From Sphingomonas sp. IBVSS2 (GTDB taxonomy: Bacteria > Pseudomonadota > Alphaproteobacteria > Sphingomonadales > Sphingomonadaceae): a stretch of DNA of 64,000 nucleotides. The position numbers were made by a program, and so were the translations under genes. The notes under the pieces were generated by a model, which worked only from the letters and a program-made list of their open reading frames with translations, ran no database searches and was not told where the DNA came from. The DNA is taken from the NCBI RefSeq assembly GCF_002127225.1, contig NZ_NFUR01000002.1, forward strand, positions 744,001-808,000, in the 5' to 3' direction. Positions 55,843-64,000 of the stretch are shown in pieces. The stretch's first letter is position 1, and every line of letters starts with the position of its first letter.

Positions 55843-57273
55843 ATGGTTGACGTGCCAACAATCGCACAACTTGCCGGTCGTGCGAACGGCGAGGGTGCGG
55901 AGATGATCGGTTTCGCACAGGTCGAAGAAGGTGCCGCATCGAGTGACGTGGCGACCGAGCTGCGCCATTTCGTTCGTCCCGAGCAATATGGCGCGATCGG
56001 CGACGGCGTGGCTGACGACACCGGGGCAGTGCAGGCGGCGATCGATGCAGCGGCGGACTGGCCGCATGCCGGCCGCGCGCGCGCGGTGCTGCTTTCGACC
56101 TATTATCGTACCACCGCCACGCTGCTGAAGCGGCCCTATGTGTCAATCATCGGAATTGGGCTGGCACGATCGGGGATCGTGCCGGAGATGAGTTCCGGGC
56201 CGGCAATCGACTGCGGCGGCGTGATCGACACCAGTATCCAGTATGACGATCTGCGCAACTTCGGAATCAAGGGCGATGGCGCGACTGGCGCTGCCTATGC
56301 GCTTCGGCTGGAGGGGCAGAAGCACGGCAGGCTAGAGCGCATGGGCGTGTTGAATTTCGCCCACACCAGCGAGCATGCGCTGCAGATCGTTGGAGGCTGC
56401 TACGCTATCGTGCTCGACCAGTGCTATTTCTTCAACAACGCCAAGCATCAGAAGATCGCGGCGACCGATCCGATCGAACACGAATTCCCTACCACCATCC
56501 TGCACCGCGCCTGCGTCTATGAAGACACGCCTCCCTCAACGGCGGAAGCGATCTTGGTGGAGGATGCCGTTGAGTGCAGTTGGGACAAGGACTGCATCTT
56601 CCAGTCGAATAGGCAGAAATATCTTTTCTCGGTTACTGCCGGCACCACGCGGACCGCAACCCAGGCCCATGTCTGGGATGGCTGCTATATCGAAGGGAAT
56701 GGCAATGCGCAGAGCGATGCGCAGACCTGGCACTTCGTGGGCAGCGTGGGCAATCCGCTGACTGGCTGCCGGATCGTGCATCCGCGCATCCATGGCACCG
56801 CTCCACGCGGCCGGCATATCCATGCCGCCCATACCGACCTGCTCAATGTTCAGGCGCATGCCGAGTATCAGGGCTGGCTCCATGATGGTGGCAATAACAG
56901 CCGGTACGATATCGATGCGCGCTATGTTGGCACATGCGACTTGCAGACCCATGCCTATTCGAGATCGCGTGCGACCTTCACCGGCGGGGAGACGGTTACC
57001 TATGCGCAGGGAGTTCAGGAGTTCACCGTGGTCAAGCAGGCGACCGGCCTATTCGACGTCAACCTGTCTCGTGCGTTCACCAGCGCGGTCGAGGCCGCGG
57101 TTGACGTGATCGGCGCGCGTGACGCGAACGGCAATCCGCTACAGGCGGCCGCGTATATGGATGGTGTCAATATCATCAAGGTGCGTATCTATGACGTCAC
57201 CGGAAGCAGCTTGGTCGATCCGGCGCGTGTCGAGATTGCCGTGCAGGGGCAGTTGATGGGCATCATGGAGTAG
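55843..57273 (+). CDS. Phage-tailspike-like right-handed beta-helix protein (pectate lyase 3 type)
   Basis: 476 residues, ribosome site GGAGAAAA. No signal peptide. The N-terminal ~45 residues (AQLAGRANGEGAEMIGF, VATELRHFVRPEQYGA) look like the neck of phage tailspikes; then GAIGDGVADDTGAVQAAID opens a right-handed parallel beta-helix of the pectate-lyase-3 superfamily with typical coil repeats. The C-terminus from GGETVTYAQGVQEF is a separate beta domain of the kind that trimerises. Base composition is lower in GC than its neighbours and codons such as TTG, AAT and ATC are mixed, a sign of transfer. It is an orphan: no other phage gene is near. Confidence 0.7.
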   Translation: MVDVPTIAQLAGRANGEGAEMIGFAQVEEGAASSDVATELRHFVRPEQYGAIGDGVADDTGAVQAAIDAAADWPHAGRARAVLLSTYYRTTATLLKRPYVSIIGIGLARSGIVPEMSSGPAIDCGGVIDTSIQYDDLRNFGIKGDGATGAAYALRLEGQKHGRLERMGVLNFAHTSEHALQIVGGCYAIVLDQCYFFNNAKHQKIAATDPIEHEFPTTILHRACVYEDTPPSTAEAILVEDAVECSWDKDCIFQSNRQKYLFSVTAGTTRTATQAHVWDGCYIEGNGNAQSDAQTWHFVGSVGNPLTGCRIVHPRIHGTAPRGRHIHAAHTDLLNVQAHAEYQGWLHDGGNNSRYDIDARYVGTCDLQTHAYSRSRATFTGGETVTYAQGVQEFTVVKQATGLFDVNLSRAFTSAVEAAVDVIGARDANGNPLQAAAYMDGVNIIKVRIYDVTGSSLVDPARVEIAVQGQLMGIME

Positions 57274-57325
57274 GAAGACGGAACCGTGATGCTCCGGCGT
57301 TTCGGGCCCCTTCGCCAATTCGCTT

Positions 57326-58411
57326 TTACAACGGCGTCGGCACCCCGATCGCCTGCGGGCCGGCCGGAACGGCGTCCCCATCTTCCACCAGGGGCGGGGC
57401 GGGCGGGGAATCCTCGCTCGCCGAGCGGCGCCACGCGCTGGGCGACATGCCGAATTCGGAAGTGAACCAGCGCGTGAACGCGGCGGGCGAGGCATAGCCC
57501 AGCATCTCGCCGATCGCGGCGAGCGGCTGGACGTTGTTGAGCAGGTGGCGGACCACCAACTCGCGGCGTATTCCGTTCAGCACCGCGCTGAAGCCGGCGC
57601 CTTCGGCCTCCAGCCTGCGCTGGAGCGTGCGCGGCGAGACGCCGATGTGGCGCGCGACTTTCTCGATGGAGGCGTTGCCGGACGCGAGCAGGATGAAGAG
57701 CGCCCGGCGCGTCCGCTCGACTTCGGTGAGCGGGGGCGCCGCAGGCAGCTGCGTCTCGAAATAGCGGTTCGCATAGGCGGCAATGTTGGAACGATAGCCC
57801 GGGTTGCGGGCGCGCAGCGTCTCGCGACCATAGACGACGCCATTCGCGTCGCTGCCGAAGCGCACCGGGCAGCCGAGCACCCGGTGGTGCACTTCCAGCG
57901 AGCGGGGAGCGGCATGCATGAAATGCAGGCATTCCGGTTTCCATGCGCTGCCCCCGATCTCGATGAAGACGCGCGAAAGCATTGCGCTCACCGCTTCATG
58001 GGCCTGGCGCGGCGCGAAATCGATATTGCTGACGATCTGGGTCCGCACCAGCGCAGCGTCGCCCTCGATCTCGAGGCTGAAGGTGAGCAGGTCGCTCAGC
58101 AGATGCTGGTAGCGGATCAGCATGCGGAGGGCATCGTCCAGCGTCTCCTGCTGCTGGAGGACCAGGCTCAACGGGCCGAGCGAGGAAAGGTCGCGCCGCT
58201 CGGCGATCAGCATGGCGAAGTGCGGACAGTTGGCTTCCATCGCCGAGCGTTCGAGGATCGAGGCGATCACGCCGCGGGGAAGCCGTTCCTCGGGATTGCG
58301 GAGCTGCGACGGGCTGACGCCGATGTCGGCGAGAATGCGATAGGGATCCAGGCCAACTTCCAGGGCGACCGGGACATAGTCCATCAACATGGCCGCACGC
58401 CCCGAAGTCAT
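57326..58411 (-). CDS. AraC-family transcriptional regulator (OruR/ArgR-like, Arabinose_bd type)
   Basis: 361 residues from ATG 58411 with GGGAGGG upstream; a longer frame is antisense to the kinase and rejected. The N-terminal ~210 residues (YVPVALEVGLDPYRILADIGVSP, LVLQQQETLDDALRMLIRY) are the arabinose-binding-like domain common to OruR/MmsR regulators; the C-terminal two helix-turn-helices include SIEKVARHIGVSPRTLQRRLEAEG and IGEMLGYASPAAFTRWF. Divergent from a histidine kinase; ligand unknown. Confidence 0.88.
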   Translation of the reverse strand: MTSGRAAMLMDYVPVALEVGLDPYRILADIGVSPSQLRNPEERLPRGVIASILERSAMEANCPHFAMLIAERRDLSSLGPLSLVLQQQETLDDALRMLIRYQHLLSDLLTFSLEIEGDAALVRTQIVSNIDFAPRQAHEAVSAMLSRVFIEIGGSAWKPECLHFMHAAPRSLEVHHRVLGCPVRFGSDANGVVYGRETLRARNPGYRSNIAAYANRYFETQLPAAPPLTEVERTRRALFILLASGNASIEKVARHIGVSPRTLQRRLEAEGAGFSAVLNGIRRELVVRHLLNNVQPLAAIGEMLGYASPAAFTRWFTSEFGMSPSAWRRSASEDSPPAPPLVEDGDAVPAGPQAIGVPTPL

Positions 58412-58583
58412 GCCGGACCCTCCCCATGCCCGGCGTGCATCCCGGACATTCCAATTCTTATGCAGGGTGACGTGAACTGCCAAGTGGTTGGCGTGAAATG
58501 CAAAGCAGCCTGACGCAACTCGTCCTAATGAATCCACGAATACCGGTTTCCAGGGGCAGGAAATCGGAAGCACGGAGAAGTAA

Positions 58584-59405
58584 ATGGGGTTCGACGGGGC
58601 ATCGATGGCCAGGCGCGGCGCCGGCGCCGACGCATATGCGTTGCGCGAGGCGCTCGATTCGGTGCGGTTTCCGGCGAATGATTCGCCGGGCGATCCCTGT
58701 GCGCCGGGCGATCCCGCGGCGCGCGCGCGGCTGACCGCGATGAGTGCGATGGCGGCGGCGATGGCGCACGAGCTGAGCCAGCCGCTGACTGCCGCGAGCA
58801 ACTATATGCTGGGCTGCGCCGCGGTACTGCGCGAGCGGATCCAGGGGCTGGAGCAACTGCTCGGCTTCATCGAGGATGCCGCGGCCCAGACCGCGCGTGC
58901 CTCGGACATCGTGCTGCGCATGCGCAGCTTCGTGAAGACCGGCCGGATCGACGCGCGGCCGGAATGCCTGATCGAAATGCTCGACGCCGTGCGCCCGCGC
59001 CTGTCGTGCCTGAATGATATCGAAGTGGCGCACAGCTTCGCGCCGGGCTCCACTTGCGTGCTGGGGGATCGCATCCAGATCGAGATGGTGCTCTCCAACC
59101 TTCTGCTCAACGCGGCCCAGGCGATGTGGGACAGCCCGGCCCGGCGGATCGCGATCACGAGCTGGGCCGAGGGCCCCCGCGTCCGCATCCGCGTGGCGGA
59201 TACCGGCCCCGGCGTGCCTCCGGGTGTCCGCGCGCATCTGTTCGAGCCGATGGTGAGCACCAAGCCGGGCGGCACCGGCCTCGGCCTCGCCATCTCGCAG
59301 ACCATCGTCGATGCGCATGGCGGCACGCTGACGCTCGAGCCGTCCGAACCCGGCGAGGGTGCCGTCTTCGTCCTCGCCCTGCCGCGGAGCCCCGACTTCA
59401 TCTGA
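58584..59405 (+). CDS. Sensorless histidine kinase (FixL-like HisKA/HATPase)
   Basis: 273 residues from ATG 58584 with GGAGAAG upstream. Almost the whole protein is the transmitter: H-box MAAAMAHELSQPLTAASNY (phosphorylated His about 60), N-box NLLLNAAQAM, G1 VADTGPGVPPG, F-box FEPMVSTKPGG, G2 GTGLGLAIS. The LSQPL form and overall layout match the FixL/DctB group. There is no PAS, GAF or membrane segment, and no response regulator gene nearby, so the input and partner must come from elsewhere. Confidence 0.88.
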   Translation: MGFDGASMARRGAGADAYALREALDSVRFPANDSPGDPCAPGDPAARARLTAMSAMAAAMAHELSQPLTAASNYMLGCAAVLRERIQGLEQLLGFIEDAAAQTARASDIVLRMRSFVKTGRIDARPECLIEMLDAVRPRLSCLNDIEVAHSFAPGSTCVLGDRIQIEMVLSNLLLNAAQAMWDSPARRIAITSWAEGPRVRIRVADTGPGVPPGVRAHLFEPMVSTKPGGTGLGLAISQTIVDAHGGTLTLEPSEPGEGAVFVLALPRSPDFI

Positions 59406-59441
59406 TCCTTTCCCCCGAGGCCCGTCCCCCACGGGCCCGCC

Positions 59442-59474
59442 GCCCCGCCCGTTCCCCCAACGGGCGGGGCGTTT
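59442..59474. terminator. Convergent terminator hairpins between kinase and PPTase genes
   Basis: GCCCCGCCCGTT pairs with AACGGGCGGGGC around CCCCC, followed by GTTTC. A smaller hairpin, GGCCCGT with ACGGGCC, lies just before (59419-59437). Confidence 0.6.
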
Positions 59475-59517
59475 CGCAACCGGCGTTCCATGGGGCGCTG
59501 CTCCGGGTAGCCCGATC

Positions 59518-60300
59518 TCAGGTTCCAATCGAAGCGTGTTCCGTCGCGCATTTTGCGTCGTCGGTAGTGATGCGCCATCTGAACCCGTCCGGATCGTGGA
59601 GATCGATCGCGACCGGCCCGTTGCCGGACGGGGCCAATGCCACGGCAACGGCGGTGCCGTCGTCGGGCTCGATCAGCCTGACCTGCCAGGTGGCATCGTC
59701 CGGCGCATAGGGGTCGCGGATGCCGAAATGCCCCGGCGCGACCTCGATGGTGTCGATCGCGTCGAACCCCAGCGCCAGCCCTCTGCCCAGCGCCTTGGCA
59801 TAGGCTTCCTTCGCCACCCAGCGTGCCAGCAGATAGCGTCGCCGGCGTTCTCCGGTGGCGAGGCAATGATATTGGGCGAGTTCGGCCGGCGAGAGCATCA
59901 CCGGCGCGAGCAGGGGGTCGTCGCCGCCGAGCCGGTCCTCGAGATCGATGCCCAGGCCGGCACCGCAATCATGGCCGATTGCCAGCGCAATAGTGTCGCG
60001 TCCATGGGCGAAGGCGATCGCGATTCCCGGCGGTGCGTTGCGCAAGGTCGCTCGGCCGTTGCAATCGATGCCGACACTCCAGCTTGCGCTCGCCGGCCCG
60101 AATTGCGCGCGCAGCAGGCGTGCCAGCCAGGCGCGGCTGAGCAGCTGGGTGTCGCGCGCTTCGGGCGAGCGGATTTCCTCCAGCCGCGCGCGTGCGGCGG
60201 CATCCAGCTCCGCGAACTCGGCCCTTGGATCGCGATGTCCTCCTTCGCGCGGCACCAGCCATAGGGTGACCGTGCCGGATGGCCCCTGGGTTGCCTGCAT
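59518..60300 (-). CDS. 4'-phosphopantetheinyl transferase, Sfp type
   Basis: 260 residues from ATG 60300, which shares one base with the stop of the gene before it (TGATG). Sfp-type signature GIDLEDR (two magnesium Asp) and WVAKEAYAKALGRGL (W-x-x-K-E-A-x-x-K-x-x-G) are both complete. It attaches phosphopantetheine to carrier proteins of NRPS, PKS or fatty acid synthases, which implies a carrier-protein enzyme is made nearby. Last gene of the right-end operon. Confidence 0.92.
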   Translation of the reverse strand: MQATQGPSGTVTLWLVPREGGHRDPRAEFAELDAAARARLEEIRSPEARDTQLLSRAWLARLLRAQFGPASASWSVGIDCNGRATLRNAPPGIAIAFAHGRDTIALAIGHDCGAGLGIDLEDRLGGDDPLLAPVMLSPAELAQYHCLATGERRRRYLLARWVAKEAYAKALGRGLALGFDAIDTIEVAPGHFGIRDPYAPDDATWQVRLIEPDDGTAVAVALAPSGNGPVAIDLHDPDGFRWRITTDDAKCATEHASIGT

Positions 60301-61271
60301 CAGTTCGCCTCCACCGCAAAGGCCGGCGCGATCCGCAGCCAGTGCCAGTCGATACCAAGGGGTTCGCCCATCGCGTCGAATGCGATGGTGCCGAGGCAGG
60401 TGGGCCAACGCCGAATGCGCAGCACTTCGGCCACCGCGGCGGGGTCGGGCCCCACGCGTTCCACCGCTCCCGCCAATATCTCGATGGCCGCGCGGCTGGT
60501 GAGCGCATAGGCGCCGCCGCTCGGCGCCGGATCGGCGGCTTGGCCGAGCGCCGCCACCCGCAGGTCCGATATGCCCGGGCGGATCGCGTCGAGCAGATGG
60601 GGCGTGCGGCAGTCGTCGCTCAGCAGCACGCGCGGGTGCGATGCCAGCCGTGGCAACAGCGCGGCCGCGAATGCATGGCGCCCGATCACCGCCACCGGCC
60701 CGCGCGGGAGCGGGGGGATCTCCGCGGGGTTGTCGGCATCGATGCGCAGGGGGGCGCGTCCGGCTGCGCGCAACAGATCCTCGATCGCATCGCCAAGGCT
60801 CTTGCCATGGGCGATGCGCTGCGTGACCAGCACCGGGCGTTCCTCGGCGGCGACCAGTTCCTCGGCGAACAGCCTGGCCTGGCGCAGATCATGCGCGCAC
60901 AGCCGGAAGCAATGCGGCATCGCTCCGGTCAGCGCGGGATGCGTCGCGCCGGGTGCCAGCAGCACCGCGCCGGCCCGGGCATAAAGGGGCGCCGCGGCGA
61001 GCGCCGATGCGCTGTTGAAATGTCCGACGAGCAGTCGCACGCCGTGCGCGTTCATGGCCCGCGCGGCTGCCGCGCCGCCCTCGGCACTCGCCCCATCGTC
61101 CAGCCACAGATAGCCGAGCCCGGGGAAGTCGTCGGCCAGCAAAATTGCCGCCCGGAGCAGGTCGGCGCCGTGCGGGCCGGTGTCGACCGCGAGGCCGATG
61201 GAGGTGCGCCCCGGCCCAGGCTGCGGCAAGCGGGAGAGCAGGGCCGCCCATTCCGGATCGGGCGACCTCAT
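60300..61271 (-). CDS. Cytoplasmic LivK-like periplasmic-binding-protein fold
   Basis: 323 residues from ATG 61271, overlapping the previous stop (ATGA). The fold is that of the branched-chain amino-acid binding proteins (Peripla_BP_6): TSIGLAVDTGPHGADLLRAA, VRLLVGHFNSASALAAAPLYARAGAVLLAPGATHP, FRLCAHDLRQARLFAEEL. It has no signal peptide, and no ABC permease or ATPase gene is linked, so it is not a simple transport receptor. It may be a ligand-sensing or catalytic relative; function unknown. Confidence 0.75.
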   Translation of the reverse strand: MRSPDPEWAALLSRLPQPGPGRTSIGLAVDTGPHGADLLRAAILLADDFPGLGYLWLDDGASAEGGAAAARAMNAHGVRLLVGHFNSASALAAAPLYARAGAVLLAPGATHPALTGAMPHCFRLCAHDLRQARLFAEELVAAEERPVLVTQRIAHGKSLGDAIEDLLRAAGRAPLRIDADNPAEIPPLPRGPVAVIGRHAFAAALLPRLASHPRVLLSDDCRTPHLLDAIRPGISDLRVAALGQAADPAPSGGAYALTSRAAIEILAGAVERVGPDPAAVAEVLRIRRWPTCLGTIAFDAMGEPLGIDWHWLRIAPAFAVEAN

Positions 61272-62308
61272 GCGAGAGCCTCCACTTGGCCGTGGGCATG
61301 CTGCCAGATCAGATCGGCCACCAGCGGTGCCAGCTTGAAGCCGCCGCCATTGCAGCCGGCGACGACCCAGGCCCGCTGGTCGGTGCCCTTTACGGGCTCG
61401 AGGATGCGGGCGCCGTCGGCCGTGCGGGCATAGCGGCATCGCGCCTGGCGTACGAACCGCCATTCGATCGTGCGAAAGGTCTCGGTGATCCGCTCGGACA
61501 GCGCGTCGATGTCGAACACGCCCCCCGGCACGGCAAGATTGCTGGCGGCGAGCTTGAGCATGGTGCCGGCCACCGGCGGCGCGGCCCACAGGTCGTCGTG
61601 CGGACCGAAATCGACGAGCAGGGGCGCGCGCTCCCAGGCACGCGGCGCGGAGAAATAGAACATCGTCTGGTCGACACCGGCAAGGCGCGGCGCCAGCATC
61701 CGCAGCATCTCGCCGGTTCCGGCGCCCGCCGCGATGATGGTCAGGTCGGGCTCGAAGCGTTCGCCATGGCCCAGGCGGAAACGTCCCTCGCGGATCTCTT
61801 CCTCCAGGATCGGCCGATGGGGCAGGAGACGACAGCCGAGCCCGTCGATCAGCCGGACCATGTCGGTGACGATGCGATCGGCCAGCAGCACGCCGGCACG
61901 GGGCGTCCATAGTCCGCCGCTCTCCGGATGGCGGCGCAACCCCGGCACCAGTGCCGCCAGGCTGGCGCTGCCCACGCGCTGACAGGGCCATCCGGCGGCG
62001 CCCAGGAAGATCGAGCGCGCTTCTATGCGATTGCCGAGCAGGCCCCCGGTCTGGCGGTAATGGCTGTGGCCGAGCCGTGACCAGAGCTCCGCCCAGCCGC
62101 CCAGCGCCCTTTCGATGGCATGGACGTCGGCCTCGGATTCCGCGCCCAGCGGATGGATCAGCCGGTGCTGGTCCCAGGACGCCGCCGCCGGATTGGGCAA
62201 GGGGCCGGCGTCCGCCAGCGTCACCTCCCAACCGGCGCGAAGGAAGCGCCACGCGGTCCACAGGCCGTTGATGCCAGCCCCCACGACGAGAAGGCTGGGC
62301 CCGCGCAT
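61268..62308 (-). CDS. FAD-dependent oxidoreductase (DAO family)
   Basis: 346 residues from ATG 62308. Rossmann start LLVVGAGINGLWTAWRFL and the following VTLADAGPLPNPAAAS, IIAAGAGTGEMLRML and the C-terminal GCNGGGFKLAPLVADLIW are those of the glycine-oxidase/sarcosine-oxidase/D-amino-acid-oxidase family. It probably oxidises a C-N bond of an amino compound in this operon. No membrane segment. Confidence 0.9.
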   Translation of the reverse strand: MRGPSLLVVGAGINGLWTAWRFLRAGWEVTLADAGPLPNPAAASWDQHRLIHPLGAESEADVHAIERALGGWAELWSRLGHSHYRQTGGLLGNRIEARSIFLGAAGWPCQRVGSASLAALVPGLRRHPESGGLWTPRAGVLLADRIVTDMVRLIDGLGCRLLPHRPILEEEIREGRFRLGHGERFEPDLTIIAAGAGTGEMLRMLAPRLAGVDQTMFYFSAPRAWERAPLLVDFGPHDDLWAAPPVAGTMLKLAASNLAVPGGVFDIDALSERITETFRTIEWRFVRQARCRYARTADGARILEPVKGTDQRAWVVAGCNGGGFKLAPLVADLIWQHAHGQVEALA

Positions 62309-62314
62309 TGCCGG

Positions 62315-63631
62315 TCAGGCCGTCTCGAGCGCGGGGGCAGGGACGTGGGCGATATCGGCGATCGCCTCGCCGAGCAGATCGGCTGCCTCGTCGATCTCCG
62401 CGGCGGTGATCGTGAGCGGCGGCAACAGCTTCAGCACTTCGCCCCGGGGGCCACAGGTCTCGACGATCAGGCCGCGCGCATAGGCCGCCGCCGAGACTTG
62501 CCCGGCGATACCCGCGTCGCGCCATGCCAGGCCGCGGATCATTCCCCGGCCACGCAAGGTGAAGCCGTCCGGCCTGCCATGGCCCGGCAGCGCGCGCAGC
62601 CGCTCCTCGAGATGCGCCGCGCCGGCGGCGATGCGGCGTTCGAGCCTGTCGTCGCGCCAATAGCTTTCGATGGCGGCAGTGGCGGCGACGAAAGCGAGAT
62701 TGTGGCCGCGGAAGGTGCCGTTGTGCTCGCCGGGCCGCCAGCAATCATGCTCCGGCGCCATCAGCACGAGCGACATCGGCAGCCCCATCCCGCCGATCGC
62801 CTTGGACAGGCAGACGATGTCGGGCCGGATCCCGGACCTTTCGAAGCTGAAGAAGCTACCGGTGCGCCCGCAGCCTGCCTGGATGTCGTCAATGATCAGC
62901 AGAGCGTCATGCGCGCGGGCGATCTCGGCTATGGAGCGCAGCCAGGCATCCGAGGCCAGGTTGATGCCCCCCTCGGCCTGGACGACTTCCAGGAGGATGG
63001 CCGCCGGCGGATCGATCCCGCTGCCGGGGTCCGCGAGCATCCGCGCGAGATAGGCGGCCGTATCGACTTCGCTGCCGAAATAGCCGTCGAACGGCATCCG
63101 GTCGACGCCCGCCAGGGCGATGCCGGCGGCGCGCCGCTTGGAGGAATTGCCCGTCGCCGCCAGCGCACCGAGCGACACGCCGTGATAGCCGTTGGTGAAG
63201 GCGATCACCGAGTGCCGGCCGGTGACTCGCCGTGCGATCTTGAGTGCCGCCTCGATGGCGTTGGTGCCGGTCGGGCCGGTGAACTGGATCTTGTAGTCCA
63301 GGTTTCGCGGCGCGAGGATGTGGCGTTCGAACGCGTCGAGGAACCGGCGCTTGGCCACCGTGTGCAGATCGAGCGCATGGACGATCCCGCCCTCGGCCAG
63401 ATAGCCGCTGATCGCCGCCACGATCTCGGGGGGATTATGCCCATAGTTGAGCACGCCCGCGCCGACCAGCAGGTCGAGATAGCGCCGGTCCTCCTCGTCG
63501 AAGAGCTCGGCGCCGCGTGCGCGCGCGAACACCGCGGGGAAGTCGCGGCAATAGACGCGCACGTCCGATTCGAGCCGGACGAAGGAGGCGATGCCGCTCG
63601 TCGCAATGTCGGCGCGGGCGCGCCGGCTCAC
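62315..63631 (-). CDS. Class III aminotransferase, EctB-like (diaminobutyrate-2-oxoglutarate type)
   Basis: 438 residues from GTG 63631, overlapping the GMC stop (GTGA). PLP-binding Lys in CLSKAIGGMGLPMSLVL, the IIDDIQAGCGRTG metal/cofactor Asp block, QFTGPTGTNAIEAALK and GYHGVSLGALAATGN. The order of blocks matches EctB and DABA aminotransferases, which make 2,4-diaminobutyrate from aspartate semialdehyde. No ectA or ectC is present, so ectoine synthesis is not supported; DABA as a building block is one option. Confidence 0.88.
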   Translation of the reverse strand: MSRRARADIATSGIASFVRLESDVRVYCRDFPAVFARARGAELFDEEDRRYLDLLVGAGVLNYGHNPPEIVAAISGYLAEGGIVHALDLHTVAKRRFLDAFERHILAPRNLDYKIQFTGPTGTNAIEAALKIARRVTGRHSVIAFTNGYHGVSLGALAATGNSSKRRAAGIALAGVDRMPFDGYFGSEVDTAAYLARMLADPGSGIDPPAAILLEVVQAEGGINLASDAWLRSIAEIARAHDALLIIDDIQAGCGRTGSFFSFERSGIRPDIVCLSKAIGGMGLPMSLVLMAPEHDCWRPGEHNGTFRGHNLAFVAATAAIESYWRDDRLERRIAAGAAHLEERLRALPGHGRPDGFTLRGRGMIRGLAWRDAGIAGQVSAAAYARGLIVETCGPRGEVLKLLPPLTITAAEIDEAADLLGEAIADIAHVPAPALETA

Positions 63632-64000
63632 GGACGCTTGCCCTTGCCGAGGATCATGTCGGCGGCGCGCTGGCCGATCATCGCGCATGCGGCGTTGGTG
63701 TTGCCGCTGACCACTTCGGGCATGATCGATGCATCGGCGACGCGCAGGCCGGCGATGCCATAGACCTTGAGCTCCGGATCGACCACGGCATCGGCACCGA
63801 GCCCCATCTTGCAGGTGCTGGCGAGGTGATAGATCGTCCGCACGTTCTTGCGGACATAGTCGGCCATTTCCCTGGGCGTTCTCGCCGATCCGAAATCGTG
63901 CAGCGGCGCCCCCGCGATGCCCCGGAACGCCCGCTGGCGCACCAGTTCGCGCGATAGCTCCATGCCCTTGATCATCACGTCGATATCGGCCTGGGTCTGC
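63628..64000 (-). CDS. GMC oxidoreductase, C-terminal part, runs off the window
   Basis: The reading frame is open beyond position 64000. The piece seen is the C-terminal substrate domain of glucose-methanol-choline flavoenzymes: VRTIYHLASTCKMG (active-site His) and EVVSGNTNAACAMIGQRAADMI (active-site Asn). It oxidises an alcohol or aldehyde with FAD. Cotranscribed upstream of the EctB-like gene. Confidence 0.92.
   Translation of the reverse strand, partial: QTQADIDVMIKGMELSRELVRQRAFRGIAGAPLHDFGSARTPREMADYVRKNVRTIYHLASTCKMGLGADAVVDPELKVYGIAGLRVADASIMPEVVSGNTNAACAMIGQRAADMILGKGKRP

Noticed and set aside
62315..63631. Ectoine biosynthesis locus
   Set aside because: Only an EctB-like aminotransferase is present; no EctA acetyltransferase or EctC synthase motif was seen.

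Overview
The window is a GC-rich, densely coded piece of alphaproteobacterial chromosome, most likely from a Sphingomonadaceae (Sphingomonas-like) bacterium. The inference rests on the gene order divL-tsaE-amgK-murU-addB-addA-trxA (a DivL-like pseudokinase carrying Tyr at the H-box), a large TonB-dependent receptor with an alphaproteobacterial-type plug, the trmD-rplS pair, AddA/AddB of the alphaproteobacterial type, and many secreted peptidases. No tRNA, rRNA, CRISPR array, transposase, integrase or replication origin was seen. Both ends cut through genes: a serine hydrolase on the left and a GMC oxidoreductase on the right.

Left third (1-30 kb): a truncated serine hydrolase; a GRDP-like/TIGR04222-like pair with a Gly/Cys-rich tail; a vapBC toxin-antitoxin module whose stop codon overlaps the start of trmD, followed by rplS and a strong terminator; a VOC protein diverging from soxR across a near-consensus SoxR box; an OmpA-family lipoprotein-like/outer-membrane protein; S41 and S9 peptidases; three tandem paralogous genes for acidic ~75-residue proteins of unknown function; a patatin-like lipoprotein; asd; two GFA-family proteins; a marR-emrA-emrB efflux operon; an alpha/beta hydrolase; an M2 (ACE-like) metallopeptidase; a SIMPL protein; AMP nucleosidase; a peroxiredoxin; YqgE/AlgH; and a two-hotdog acyl-CoA thioesterase.

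Middle (28.5-48 kb): a methionine-cycle locus. metE lies behind a cobalamin riboswitch, and ahcY runs divergently; between them is a perfect 20-bp AT-rich palindrome that could control both. Then come a TonB-dependent receptor, divL, and a tightly packed run tsaE-amgK-murU-addB-addA-trxA covering tRNA t6A formation, peptidoglycan-sugar recycling, double-strand-break repair and thiol reduction.

Right third (48-64 kb): argJ, two small secreted/membrane proteins, secA, a DUF4136-type lipoprotein, an adenine/adenosine deaminase plus purine phosphoribosyltransferase salvage pair, an orphan phage-tailspike-like beta-helix protein, an AraC regulator divergent from a sensorless histidine kinase, and finally a minus-strand operon with overlapping stops and starts (GMC oxidoreductase - EctB-like aminotransferase - FAD oxidoreductase - soluble LivK-like binding protein - Sfp-type phosphopantetheinyl transferase) that runs out of the window and looks like part of a specialised-metabolism cluster.

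Functions are assigned by reading motifs and family resemblance from memory; no database search was run.
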